Assembly (NCBI RefSeq): GCF_920984665.1
Contig: NZ_CAKLBP010000004.1
Coordinates: forward strand, 310,001 to 374,000
Direction of reading: 5' to 3'
From: Pedobacter sp. Leaf170
Lineage (GTDB): Bacteria; Bacteroidota; Bacteroidia; Sphingobacteriales; Sphingobacteriaceae
Length of the DNA: 64,000 nt
Positions 32,332-39,775 of the stretch are shown piece by piece (position 1 is the first letter of the stretch; each line of letters starts with the position of its first letter). A model generated the notes under the pieces. It saw only the letters and a program-made list of their open reading frames with translations. It was not told the origin of the DNA and searched no databases. Both the position numbers and the translations under genes were made by a program.

Positions 32332-32916
32332 ATGAAAGCTAAAAACTTATTTTTTTTACCCATTATTTTACTTTTGTTTATTGCTGCCTGTCAGAACAAT
32401 GATTATAGCCCAAAACCTAAAGGCTATTTTCGCATCGTATATCCTGAAAAAAAATATCAATCTTTTGATAGTAAAGCTCCTTTCAGTTTTGAATATCCGG
32501 TTTATGCTAAAATGGAAAATGATGACAAGAAAGGGCAAAAATATTGGTACAATCTACATTTTTCGCAGTTTAATGGCTATCTGCATTTAACATATTATGA
32601 TATTGCCAATAAAGCCATTTATGATGAAATGGTGGAAGATGCCCGGAAACTTGCATTTAAACATACCATAAAAGCAAGTGCAATCGACCAGAAACTTATT
32701 AATTATCCCGATAGGAAAGTTTACGGAATATATTATGCCATAGAAGGCAATACAGCTTCATCAGTTCAGTTTTTTTTAACAGATAGCGCTAAGCACTATT
32801 TTAGGGCTGCGCTTTACTTTAATGAGCGCCCGCAGTACGATTCTATTGAACCTGTTGTAAAATTTATCAAGAAAGACATTGATAAGATGATTACAACCTT
32901 TAAATGGAAAAATTAG
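32332..32916 (+). CDS. gldD: Gliding motility lipoprotein GldD
   Basis: The 194-residue lipoprotein (LLFIAAC lipobox, Cys about 20) matches GldD: PKPKGYFRIVYPEKKYQSFD just after the anchor, then YWYNLHFSQFNGYLHLTYYD and SSVQFFLTDSAKHYFRAALY. GldD is one of the original gliding genes of Flavobacterium johnsoniae and is needed for motility or for the associated type IX secretion machinery, but it also occurs in non-gliding relatives. Other gld genes (K, L, M, N) are not in the window. The following hydrolase gene begins close to its stop. Confidence 0.93.
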   Translation: MKAKNLFFLPIILLLFIAACQNNDYSPKPKGYFRIVYPEKKYQSFDSKAPFSFEYPVYAKMENDDKKGQKYWYNLHFSQFNGYLHLTYYDIANKAIYDEMVEDARKLAFKHTIKASAIDQKLINYPDRKVYGIYYAIEGNTASSVQFFLTDSAKHYFRAALYFNERPQYDSIEPVVKFIKKDIDKMITTFKWKN

Positions 32917-32927
32917 ATTATAAAAAC

Positions 32928-33566
32928 ATGATTAAAATAAAAATATTTACGTTTAATGCCTACGGTGAAAATACATACGTGCTTTTTGATGAAACCAATG
33001 AATGTGTAATTATCGACCCGGGAATGTATGAAGGCTTTGAGCAGAACGAGTTAGTTTCATTCGTTAAAGAAAATAACTTAAAGCCCGTATTACTGTTAAA
33101 TACCCATTGCCACTTAGACCATATTGTTGGTAATAAATTCGTTTTTGATACCTGGGGTTTAAAACCTCAGTTTAACAAAGGTGAATTACAAGTTTTGCAG
33201 GCTGTACCCGGCTATGCGCCTCAAATGGGTTTTACTCAGTATGAATTATCGCCTGAGCCTGAAACATTTTTGGGTGAAACCGGAACTGTAAGCTTTGGCA
33301 ATAGCACCTTAGCACTAATTTTTGCGCCAGGTCATTCGCCGGCACATTTGTGTTTCTACAGCAAAGTTGATAACATTTTAATTGGTGGTGATGTTTTATT
33401 TTATCAAAGCATTGGCAGAACAGATTTACCGGGCGGAAACCACCAGCAATTAATCAATAGTATTGAAACTAAACTGTTTACGTTACCAAACGAATGCAAA
33501 GTTTTTCCTGGTCACGGCCCATCTACTACAATTGGTTTTGAAAAACAAAACAATCCGTTTTTCTAA
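32928..33566 (+). CDS. Metallo-beta-lactamase-fold hydrolase (glyoxalase II-like)
   Basis: The protein is 212 residues from the preferred ATG at 32928 (MIKIKIFTFNAYGENTYVLF). An in-frame ATG at 32904 would overlap gldD and adds a lysine-rich octapeptide unlike the family. The binuclear metal motif is NTHCHLDH, followed by APGHSPAHLCFY, GGDVLFYQSIGRTDLPGG and VFPGHGPST. Such proteins hydrolyse thioesters such as lactoylglutathione-like substrates or persulfides. Without glutathione machinery nearby, the substrate is unclear. It probably belongs to the aroE-gldD transcript. Confidence 0.9.
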   Translation: MIKIKIFTFNAYGENTYVLFDETNECVIIDPGMYEGFEQNELVSFVKENNLKPVLLLNTHCHLDHIVGNKFVFDTWGLKPQFNKGELQVLQAVPGYAPQMGFTQYELSPEPETFLGETGTVSFGNSTLALIFAPGHSPAHLCFYSKVDNILIGGDVLFYQSIGRTDLPGGNHQQLINSIETKLFTLPNECKVFPGHGPSTTIGFEKQNNPFF

Positions 33567-33625
33567 GTGTCTATCTACAAGCAAACAATTTCTACATAAT
33601 TAAGCTAAAACATTATATTTAATCT

Positions 33626-34858
33626 GTGAATACGCCTTTATATATCGCCAAAAGATATTTGTTTGCCAAAAAATCGACAAATGCAATCAATTTGATTTCC
33701 GGCATATCCATGGTGGGCGTTATGGTTGGTAGCGCAGCATTAATCATCATCCTATCTGTTTTTAATGGCTTAGAAGTAACCATTTTAAACATGTTTAATA
33801 CGCTTACGCCTGAAATTGCAATTACACCTGCTAAGGGAAAAACCTTTAATCCAAACACAGCATATTTCAATAAGTTAAAGGAAAATAAAGATGTTTATTC
33901 TTTTACAGAAGTTTTGCAAGAAAATGCGCTCTTAAAGTATAATAATAAACAAGCTGTAGGAATGGTTAAAGGCGTTGGACCAGATTTTCTGAAAAATAAA
34001 AAACTGGATAGCACCATAAAAGAGGGTCGCTTTGTGCTCAGCAACAGAAGTGGCTACACTTCCGTAATTGGCTCTACCTTGCAAACATACTTGGCTGTAA
34101 ACACAGTTGATCCCTTTACAGAGCTTGAAATTTTTTCGCCAAAGAAAGATATTAAGGTCAATAGCATAAATCCAGCTGAAGATTTTGTAACCGAAAGTAT
34201 TCGTGTAAGTGGCGTTTTTGAGGTTCAGCAAGAATTTGATAATGGGATTATTGTTCCGTTAGATTTTGCCCGCGAATTATTGGGCGAATCAGAAAATGTT
34301 TCGTCAATTGAAATAAACCTTAAACCAGGTGTTGATATAGAGAAATTCAAAACCGATGTAGCAGAGCATATAGGAACCGATTTTGAGGTCCGTAATCAGG
34401 CAGAGCAAAATCGTTCCGTTTATCACATCCTAAATACCGAGAAATGGGCTGTTTATATAATTCTAACATTCATACTAATAATTGCTATATTTAATATTAT
34501 AGGCTCATTAACCATGCTGGTAATTGATAAGGTTAAAGATATAGCGATATTACGCAGCCTTGGCGCAAGCAAAAAGCTTATAAAACAAATTTTTCTTTTT
34601 GAAGGGATGATGATTACAATGTCGGGGTGTGTATTGGGGCTAATAATTGGGGTTATATTTTACCTTATACAACATAATTTCGGTTTGATAAAAATGGGAG
34701 AAGGTAGTGATACACTTTTAAGTTCCTATCCCATAGGCCTTAAGTGGAAAGATTTCATTTTAGTTTTTGTAACTGTAGGGATTTTCTCATTTTTGGCATC
34801 TGCTTTGTCATCAAATTTAAGTGTTAAAAAGATAGACCAAATAAATCAATCAATATAA
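33626..34858 (+). CDS. ABC transporter permease, LolC/LolE (FtsX-like) family
   Basis: The 410-residue protein starts at a GTG (33626). It has one N-terminal membrane helix (about 22-45, GISMVGVMVGSAALIIILSV), a large periplasmic domain (about 50-265) and three C-terminal helices with the FtsX signature AIFNIIGSLTMLVIDKVKDIAILRSLGAS. This is the layout of LolC/LolE, which extract lipoproteins from the inner membrane with LolD ATPase. The ATPase gene is not adjacent. The next gene, a small lipoprotein, begins 2 bp after its stop. Confidence 0.88.
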   Translation: MNTPLYIAKRYLFAKKSTNAINLISGISMVGVMVGSAALIIILSVFNGLEVTILNMFNTLTPEIAITPAKGKTFNPNTAYFNKLKENKDVYSFTEVLQENALLKYNNKQAVGMVKGVGPDFLKNKKLDSTIKEGRFVLSNRSGYTSVIGSTLQTYLAVNTVDPFTELEIFSPKKDIKVNSINPAEDFVTESIRVSGVFEVQQEFDNGIIVPLDFARELLGESENVSSIEINLKPGVDIEKFKTDVAEHIGTDFEVRNQAEQNRSVYHILNTEKWAVYIILTFILIIAIFNIIGSLTMLVIDKVKDIAILRSLGASKKLIKQIFLFEGMMITMSGCVLGLIIGVIFYLIQHNFGLIKMGEGSDTLLSSYPIGLKWKDFILVFVTVGIFSFLASALSSNLSVKKIDQINQSI

Positions 34859-34860
34859 AA

Positions 34861-35238
34861 ATGAAGTTATTTAAACAAGCAATTGTATATGTTATGCTTT
34901 TAGGTGTGGCCATTACCGCTTGTAACCGAGCAGAAAAGCCAGAGGAAAGCGACAAGAGAACTGTTAAGGGTTTATATAGCTTTGGCCCGGAGATGAAATC
35001 TTTCACACTGTGTGAGGATAATCGTGAGTATTGGGTTTTAGATAGCGTAAAAAATCTCGAACTATCTTATAGCAACCTTAATTTCGAAAAACCTTACGAG
35101 CCGGTTTATGTAGAATTAGAAGGCTATTTTGCAAAATCAGATACTGCCACAGTTTCAGCTGATTTTGATTCGACACTGGTGGTTACCAAAGTGATAAAAA
35201 TTAGCAAAGAAATTCCAGACGGCCCTTGTGCCCAATAA
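34861..35238 (+). CDS. Small lipoprotein resembling the NlpE C-terminal domain
   Basis: The 125-residue lipoprotein (GVAITAC lipobox, Cys about 21) has one small beta domain: KGLYSFGPEMKSFTLCEDNR, then WVLDSVKNLELSYSNL and YEPVYVELEGYF, and ends with a Cys in DGPCAQ. The pattern 'function in the Cys-containing strand, then a variable pair, then VYVELEGYF' resembles the OB-like C-terminal domain of NlpE, an envelope-stress and copper-responsive lipoprotein. That similarity is weak and read by eye. It directly follows the LolC/E-type permease, a plausible context for a lipoprotein-linked function. Confidence 0.65.
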   Translation: MKLFKQAIVYVMLLGVAITACNRAEKPEESDKRTVKGLYSFGPEMKSFTLCEDNREYWVLDSVKNLELSYSNLNFEKPYEPVYVELEGYFAKSDTATVSADFDSTLVVTKVIKISKEIPDGPCAQ

Positions 35239-35257
35239 ATATTAAAAGTTTTATCTG

Positions 35258-35281
35258 AGGCCTTTTGTAAAGGCCTTTTTT
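35258..35281 (+). terminator. Rho-independent terminator after the permease/lipoprotein unit
   Basis: AGGCCTTT (35258-35265) pairs with AAAGGCCT (35269-35276) over a 3-base loop and is followed by T residues, 20 bp after the lipoprotein stop. Confidence 0.85.
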
Positions 35282-35323
35282 ATTTCTAATTGTTTAACAA
35301 ATTATCATTTTACGAAACATACC

Positions 35324-35659
35324 ATGGAAGATATTAGCTGGAACGATTTTGAAAAAGTAGAATTAAGGGCGGGAACTATACTTGAAGTTTTCGATTTCCC
35401 GGAAGCCAGAAAACCTGCTTACAAACTAAAAGTAGATTTTGGACCATTTGGAATTAAAATGAGTAGTGCCCAAATTACCAAGATATATACCAAGGAGGAG
35501 TTACCTGGCAAGCAAATAATTGGCGTGATAAACTTCCCTAAAAAACAAATTGGTAAATTTATGTCTGAGTTTTTAGTAACCGGCTTTGCTAACGAAGATG
35601 GAGATATTGTACTCAGTACAACGCAACTAATTGTACCAAACGGCAGCAAGTTGATTTAA
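35324..35659 (+). CDS. csaA: CsaA-type tRNA-binding-domain protein
   Basis: The 111-residue protein is a single OB-fold tRNA-binding domain: [20 protein letters not shown] at the N-terminus, [20 protein letters not shown] in the centre, and [15 protein letters not shown] near the end. In Bacillus subtilis CsaA acts as a secretion-linked chaperone and binds tRNA. It lies 7 bp upstream of tadA, another tRNA-related gene, so the two are probably co-transcribed. Confidence 0.92.
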   Translation: MEDISWNDFEKVELRAGTILEVFDFPEARKPAYKLKVDFGPFGIKMSSAQITKIYTKEELPGKQIIGVINFPKKQIGKFMSEFLVTGFANEDGDIVLSTTQLIVPNGSKLI

Positions 35660-35666
35660 ATATAAT

Positions 35667-36134
35667 ATGAGTTTTTATAATTTCGAAGATAACAATCCTG
35701 AAGCGGAAGATATTCATTACATGAAGCTTGCTTTGGCCGAAGCTGAAAAAGCCCTGGCAGAAAATGAAATTCCAATCGGAGCAATTATCGTTAGTAAAAA
35801 TAGAATTATTGGCAGAGGTTACAATTTAACCGAGCGGTTTAATGATGTTACCGCTCATGCAGAGATGCAGGCTTTTACATCAGCATCGCAAACTATTGGC
35901 GGTAAATATTTAAACGATTGCACGCTATACGTAACGATTGAGCCTTGCGTTATGTGTGCAGGTGCTAGCTATTGGACTCAAATTAGCCGAATTGTATATG
36001 GTGCAAGAGAAGAGAAAAGAGGTTTTCTATCTAAAGATACAAATCTTTTACACCCAAAAACTAAACTAAAAGGTGGTGTTTTAGCAGAAGAATGCAGCAG
36101 GTTAATGGTTGATTTTTTTAAAAAGAAAAGGTAA
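35667..36134 (+). CDS. tadA: tRNA(adenine-34) deaminase / nucleoside deaminase
   Basis: The 155-residue zinc enzyme converts A34 to inosine in tRNA-Arg(ACG). The cytidine-deaminase motifs are TAHAEMQAF (zinc His64, proton shuttle Glu66) and PCVMCAGA (Cys94, Cys97). NEIPIGAIIV and ISRIVYGAREEKRG also match TadA. The length is normal, with a short acidic N-terminal extension (MSFYNFEDNNPEAED). A related free-guanine deaminase role cannot be fully excluded, but the motif context favours TadA. Confidence 0.92.
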   Translation: MSFYNFEDNNPEAEDIHYMKLALAEAEKALAENEIPIGAIIVSKNRIIGRGYNLTERFNDVTAHAEMQAFTSASQTIGGKYLNDCTLYVTIEPCVMCAGASYWTQISRIVYGAREEKRGFLSKDTNLLHPKTKLKGGVLAEECSRLMVDFFKKKR

Positions 36135-36230
36135 TATTTTGCTATGTGCCTTTATCAACATTACAATTATTTAACCTAACACAAATGCAATTGATGATAA
36201 TTACATGAACAAAACTTAATGTTCGAATGT

Positions 36231-36238
36231 TATATTTG
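36231..36238 (+). promoter_or_regulatory. Candidate -7 box of the superoxide dismutase gene (TATATTTG)
   Basis: TATATTTG matches TAnnTTTG exactly and lies 37 bp before the ATG at 36276. A -33 TTTG at the expected distance was not found. Confidence 0.4.
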
Positions 36239-36275
36239 CTTCAAGAAACATTTTTAAACTTAAACATATAATATT

Positions 36276-36884
36276 ATGGCTTTTGAATTACCTGCGTTAC
36301 CTTACGCAACCGATGCACTAGAACCGCATATTGACAAAACGACCATGGAAATACACCATGATAAACATCACCAGGCTTATGTTACCAACCTAAATAAAGC
36401 ATTAGAAGGTAAGCCTGAAGCAAATTCAAGCATCGAAGATATTATAAAAAATATTTCAAAATATCCTGCTGCAGTTAGAAATAATGGCGGTGGTCATTAC
36501 AATCACTCTTTATTCTGGACTGTTTTAGGCCCTAATAAAGGTGGCGAGCCAACTGGCGATTTAGCTAAAGCCATTAATGATGCTTTTGGTTCATTTGCTG
36601 ACTTAAAAACTAAAATGCAAGAAGCTGGAGCTACACGTTTCGGTTCTGGTTGGGCTTGGTTATCAGTTGGTGCAGATAAAAAACTTCAGGTTTCATCTAC
36701 TCCAAACCAAGATAATCCATTAATGGATGTTGCCGAAGTAAAAGGTACTCCAATTTTTGGTATCGATGTTTGGGAGCATGCATATTACTTAAAATATCAA
36801 AACAAACGCCCGGATTATTTAGCGGCAATTTGGAATGCAGTAAACTGGGATGCAGTTGCTGAACTTTACAAAAAAGCACTTTAA
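36276..36884 (+). CDS. sodA: Superoxide dismutase, Mn/Fe type
   Basis: The 202-residue enzyme has the conserved ligands: His27 in [12 protein letters not shown], His77 in [11 protein letters not shown], and Asp and His in [14 protein letters not shown]. Gly in GGGHYNH and Gln in TPNQDNPL are the residues usually found in Mn-type enzymes, so I favour Mn (or metal-tolerant) over strict Fe. It lacks a signal peptide and is cytoplasmic. It is followed by a terminator and lies 0.5 kb from the convergent oxyR-like gene, giving an oxidative-stress neighbourhood. Confidence 0.95.
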   Translation: MAFELPALPYATDALEPHIDKTTMEIHHDKHHQAYVTNLNKALEGKPEANSSIEDIIKNISKYPAAVRNNGGGHYNHSLFWTVLGPNKGGEPTGDLAKAINDAFGSFADLKTKMQEAGATRFGSGWAWLSVGADKKLQVSSTPNQDNPLMDVAEVKGTPIFGIDVWEHAYYLKYQNKRPDYLAAIWNAVNWDAVAELYKKAL

Positions 36885-36909
36885 TCATCACATTTTAGCA
36901 TGATATGGG

Positions 36910-36941
36910 AGCCTGCAAAACACAAATTTGCAGGCTTTCTT
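36910..36941 (+). terminator. Rho-independent terminator after superoxide dismutase
   Basis: AGCCTGCAAA (36910-36919) pairs with TTTGCAGGCT (36927-36936) over a 7-base loop, followed by TTCTTATT. It is 26 bp after the stop codon. Confidence 0.85.
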
Positions 36942-36975
36942 ATTAATTAATAACTTCGTATAAATTTTAGCAGAT

Positions 36976-37416
36976 ATGAAAAAGGTTATATTTTTATTTT
37001 TAATCGCAATAGGCATCAGTAATTTAGCAAAGGCACAGCAAAATAAAATGCCTACGCCTACAGAAATCGCGAAGAAAAATGTAGAGGATTTAGATAAAAA
37101 GCTAAAATTGAATGATACGCAAAAAAGCATTATCTATAGCCTAACGTTTAACCAGGCTAAAGAACAAGCAGAGCTGATAAAACGTCAGCAGGCCGGAACA
37201 TCTAGAGAAGAAGATGCCGACAAGTATTTTAAAATGCAAAATGAAACCACTAAAAGCATTCGTAACGTTTTAAAAGGCGACCAGCCAAAACAGTACGATA
37301 AAATTATCGAAGAGCGTTTGAGCGGAAAATCTAATAAAAAGAAGAAAAAAGGCGAAGAAGAGGTTGAAGGCGACATCAATGGTCTTTTATTAGCAAAACC
37401 AGAAAAAATGAACTAA
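36976..37416 (+). CDS. Secreted hypothetical protein, helical, lysine-rich
   Basis: The 146-residue protein has a signal peptide (1-21, NLAKAQ). The mature part is mainly helical and charged: EIAKKNVEDLDKKLKLNDTQ followed by FNQAKEQAELIKRQQAGTSR and a Lys/Glu-rich tail. The layout, with a short 'lnd-Q' turn between amphipathic helices, loosely resembles Spy/CpxP-like periplasmic chaperones, but the LTXXQ signature is not clear. The gene ends 3 bp before the stop of the convergent oxyR-like gene. Confidence 0.65.
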   Translation: MKKVIFLFLIAIGISNLAKAQQNKMPTPTEIAKKNVEDLDKKLKLNDTQKSIIYSLTFNQAKEQAELIKRQQAGTSREEDADKYFKMQNETTKSIRNVLKGDQPKQYDKIIEERLSGKSNKKKKKGEEEVEGDINGLLLAKPEKMN

Positions 37417-37419
37417 GGC

Positions 37420-38352
37420 TTATATTCCAATTATATCCTTTTTCTTTTTTTGCTTCATTGTTTTCGGGATAATTTCTAAAATTTCATCTTTTAAGGCATT
37501 TAACATCCTTTTCTTAATGAAATTTTTATGTGTAACTAAACTAATTTCCCGCACTGGTTCAGGGCTTTTAAAATGCCTGATTTTTCCACTTTGCTTGGCG
37601 CTCAATTCTGCTATTGCTAATTCTGGCAATAAAGTGGCACCTCCGTTTAAATCAACCATTCGTATTAAAGTTTCAACACTTCCGGTATTGTATTCTAAAC
37701 CTTGTAATCGATTATTTTTAGTAGAACGACAAATATTTAATACCTGATTGCGCATGCAGTGGCCTTCGTTTAAAAGCCAAATGTTTTCATCGTTTAAATC
37801 TTCCGAATCAACCGCTTTTTTCTTGTATAATTTGCTGTTTTTGCTAATGTAACTTACAAATGTTTCATAATATAAAGGCATTTCAACAATATTAGCATCC
37901 GTTAGTGGCGTAGCTAAAATGCCGCAATCTAAAACGCCGGTTTTTAAATGATGAATAATATCTTCGGTGGTGTATTCCCAAATCATAAGTTTTAATTCAG
38001 GATATTTTTCGAGCATGGTAGAAATTACCTCGGGCAAAAGATAAGGCGCTATAGTTGGAATAACGCCTATTCTAAGTTCACCTAAAACATCTTGTTGCTG
38101 ACTATTAATTAATTCTTTAACCTTACCGCTTTCTTGTAAAATGATTCGTGCCTGCGCAATAATTTGAGCGCCAATTTCGGTCGGACTTACCGGTTGTTTG
38201 CTTCTATCGAAGATTTTAACGCTTAGCAATTCTTCCAATTTTTGCACTTGCATACTCAAAGTTGGTTGTGTAACAAAACACTTTTCTGCGGCAGTTACAA
38301 AACTTCTGTACGTATCTACGGCTACAATATATTCCAGCTGAACTAAAGTCAT
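37420..38352 (-). CDS. oxyR: OxyR: hydrogen peroxide-sensing LysR-family activator
   Basis: The protein is 310 residues from the ATG at 38350-38352 (MTLVQLEYIVAVDTYRSF), preferred over an upstream in-frame start at 38379. The N-terminal HTH (about 15-40) contains FVTAAEKCFVTQPTLSMQVQ. The effector domain has EGHCMRNQVLNIC, whose two cysteines fall at positions 199 and 208 from the chosen start, the same numbers as the redox pair of E. coli OxyR. This supports both identity and start. It is divergent from an AhpD-like gene, a likely target. There is no ahpCF or katA gene in the window. Confidence 0.93.
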   Translation of the reverse strand: MTLVQLEYIVAVDTYRSFVTAAEKCFVTQPTLSMQVQKLEELLSVKIFDRSKQPVSPTEIGAQIIAQARIILQESGKVKELINSQQQDVLGELRIGVIPTIAPYLLPEVISTMLEKYPELKLMIWEYTTEDIIHHLKTGVLDCGILATPLTDANIVEMPLYYETFVSYISKNSKLYKKKAVDSEDLNDENIWLLNEGHCMRNQVLNICRSTKNNRLQGLEYNTGSVETLIRMVDLNGGATLLPELAIAELSAKQSGKIRHFKSPEPVREISLVTHKNFIKKRMLNALKDEILEIIPKTMKQKKKKDIIGI

Positions 38353-38503
38353 ATAGTTAAAAACGATTAATAATCTCAAATATATAAGTTTTAACTATTA
38401 ATAATAAACGATTACCATTAAATGGATTAATTTATTTCTTAAACTACATTAAGTTTTTTAACAGTCGGGTTTCAGAACTTTACATCAACAGAAAACAAAA
38501 ATA

Positions 38504-38938
38504 ATGGAAAGTAGAATCGATATTCAAAAAACAGAACCAGCTGCTTATCAAGCTATGTATGCACTAGAAAAGTATTTAGCTGGCAGCAAACTAACACCAA
38601 TTCATAAAGAATTAATAAAAATGCGAGCATCACAAATTAATGGTTGCGCCTTTTGTTTAAATATGCATAGTGTGGATGCGAGAAAATTAGGAGAAACAGA
38701 ACAACGTATATATTTATTAAACGCCTGGAAAGAAACCAATTTATTTACCGAAGAAGAACAAGCAATTTTAGCTTTAACTGAGGAAGTTACGCTGATTACA
38801 AACCACGTATCAGACAATACGTACAATAAAGCAGCAAAGTTATTTGACCAGAATTATTTATCACAAATTATTATGGCCATTGTAACTATAAATGCCTGGA
38901 ATAGAATTGCGATAACATCAAGAACTATGGTTGGCTAA
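38504..38938 (+). CDS. AhpD-like carboxymuconolactone decarboxylase-family protein
   Basis: The 144-residue protein shows GCAFCLNMHSVDARKLGET, the AhpD-type redox site with Cys48, Cys51 and His55. A Glu-rich helix follows (LFTEEEQAILALTEEVTLI). Members with this motif reduce peroxidase partners or act on peroxides directly. The gene is divergent from oxyR over about 150 bp and is therefore a candidate member of the OxyR regulon. A paralogue with CDDCIKYH is at 19300. Confidence 0.9.
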   Translation: MESRIDIQKTEPAAYQAMYALEKYLAGSKLTPIHKELIKMRASQINGCAFCLNMHSVDARKLGETEQRIYLLNAWKETNLFTEEEQAILALTEEVTLITNHVSDNTYNKAAKLFDQNYLSQIIMAIVTINAWNRIAITSRTMVG

Positions 38939-38944
38939 ACCTTT

Positions 38945-38991
38945 TGAAATAAACTCCGCCTAAATGGCGCCCAAAGGTGAAGTTTATTTCA
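38945..38991. terminator. Hairpin between convergent AhpD-like and CE12 genes
   Basis: TGAAATAAACT (38945-38955) is the exact reverse complement of AGTTTATTTCA (38981-38991); the loop contains a further CCGCC/GGCG pairing. The right arm overlaps the last codons of the leftward CE12 gene. A T-rich stretch follows on the plus strand. Confidence 0.5.
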
Positions 38992-39775
38992 TTTTATTAA
39001 TCTTTATCAGCTCATCAAAAACCAACCTGGCCACTTCTTTTGCACCTTTTGTCTGGAAATGCGTATTATCTTTTAGTCCCTTTGGGTAAGCTTCATACTT
39101 ACCTGAATCTAAATTCATGAAATAGTTTTTTGACACAAAATCCTGACCCATTTCAGTGAAGAATTCTGCTGATAATTTTGTTAAATCAATAATCGGAACA
39201 TGCATTTTATTAGCTACATCTTTAACAGCTTCCGGGTAATCACCATGTGCGCTTCCAAGCACCTTACCCTTCCATGGATAATTTCTGGTAACCGGAGTAA
39301 TCAATATCGGGATTGCTTTTTTTCCGCGTGTTTCCTTAACATACAACCTTAGCAATTTTTTATATCCAGCAGTATCAATATATCTTTCTGGTTTATCTTT
39401 AGCGGCATCATTATGCCCGAACTGAATTAAAACTAAATCGCCTTTTTTAAGTTTTTTTGTAATTTCTGTCCATCTGCCTTCTGCTAAAAAAGTTTTTGTA
39501 CTTCTCCCGCCTTTAGCCTTATCTACAACCAAAACAGTATCATTATCAATTAAATGGTTTAATTTTTTAAGTGTTTCTTTACTAAAGAATTGCTGAAAAA
39601 CCTGCCCCCATCCAGTTATAGGATATTTTTTAGCCATATAATTTTCTTCCAAGGAATAGTCGGCTACTGTAGAATCACCAATCAAATAAATTACAGTTGG
39701 TTTTTTAATTAGTGTAAAGGCCTGAAAAATCAAACCAAACAATAACATCATCAAAATTATTAGTCGCCTGCTCAT
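38984..39775 (-). CDS. Rhamnogalacturonan acetylesterase (SGNH hydrolase, CE12)
   Basis: The 263-residue protein has an N-terminal hydrophobic signal (LIILMMLLFGLIFQAF). SGNH blocks are IYLIGDSTVADY (nucleophile Ser), AKGGRSTKTF (oxyanion Gly), QFGHNDAAKD (Asn) and DNTHFQTKGAKE (Asp and His). GWGQVFQQFF follows the nucleophile as in CE12 enzymes, which remove acetyl groups from pectin. It begins inside the last codons of the GH43 gene (overlap at 39772-39775), so the two are translationally coupled. A paralogue lies at 57198. Confidence 0.9.
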   Translation of the reverse strand: MSRRLIILMMLLFGLIFQAFTLIKKPTVIYLIGDSTVADYSLEENYMAKKYPITGWGQVFQQFFSKETLKKLNHLIDNDTVLVVDKAKGGRSTKTFLAEGRWTEITKKLKKGDLVLIQFGHNDAAKDKPERYIDTAGYKKLLRLYVKETRGKKAIPILITPVTRNYPWKGKVLGSAHGDYPEAVKDVANKMHVPIIDLTKLSAEFFTEMGQDFVSKNYFMNLDSGKYEAYPKGLKDNTHFQTKGAKEVARLVFDELIKINKMK

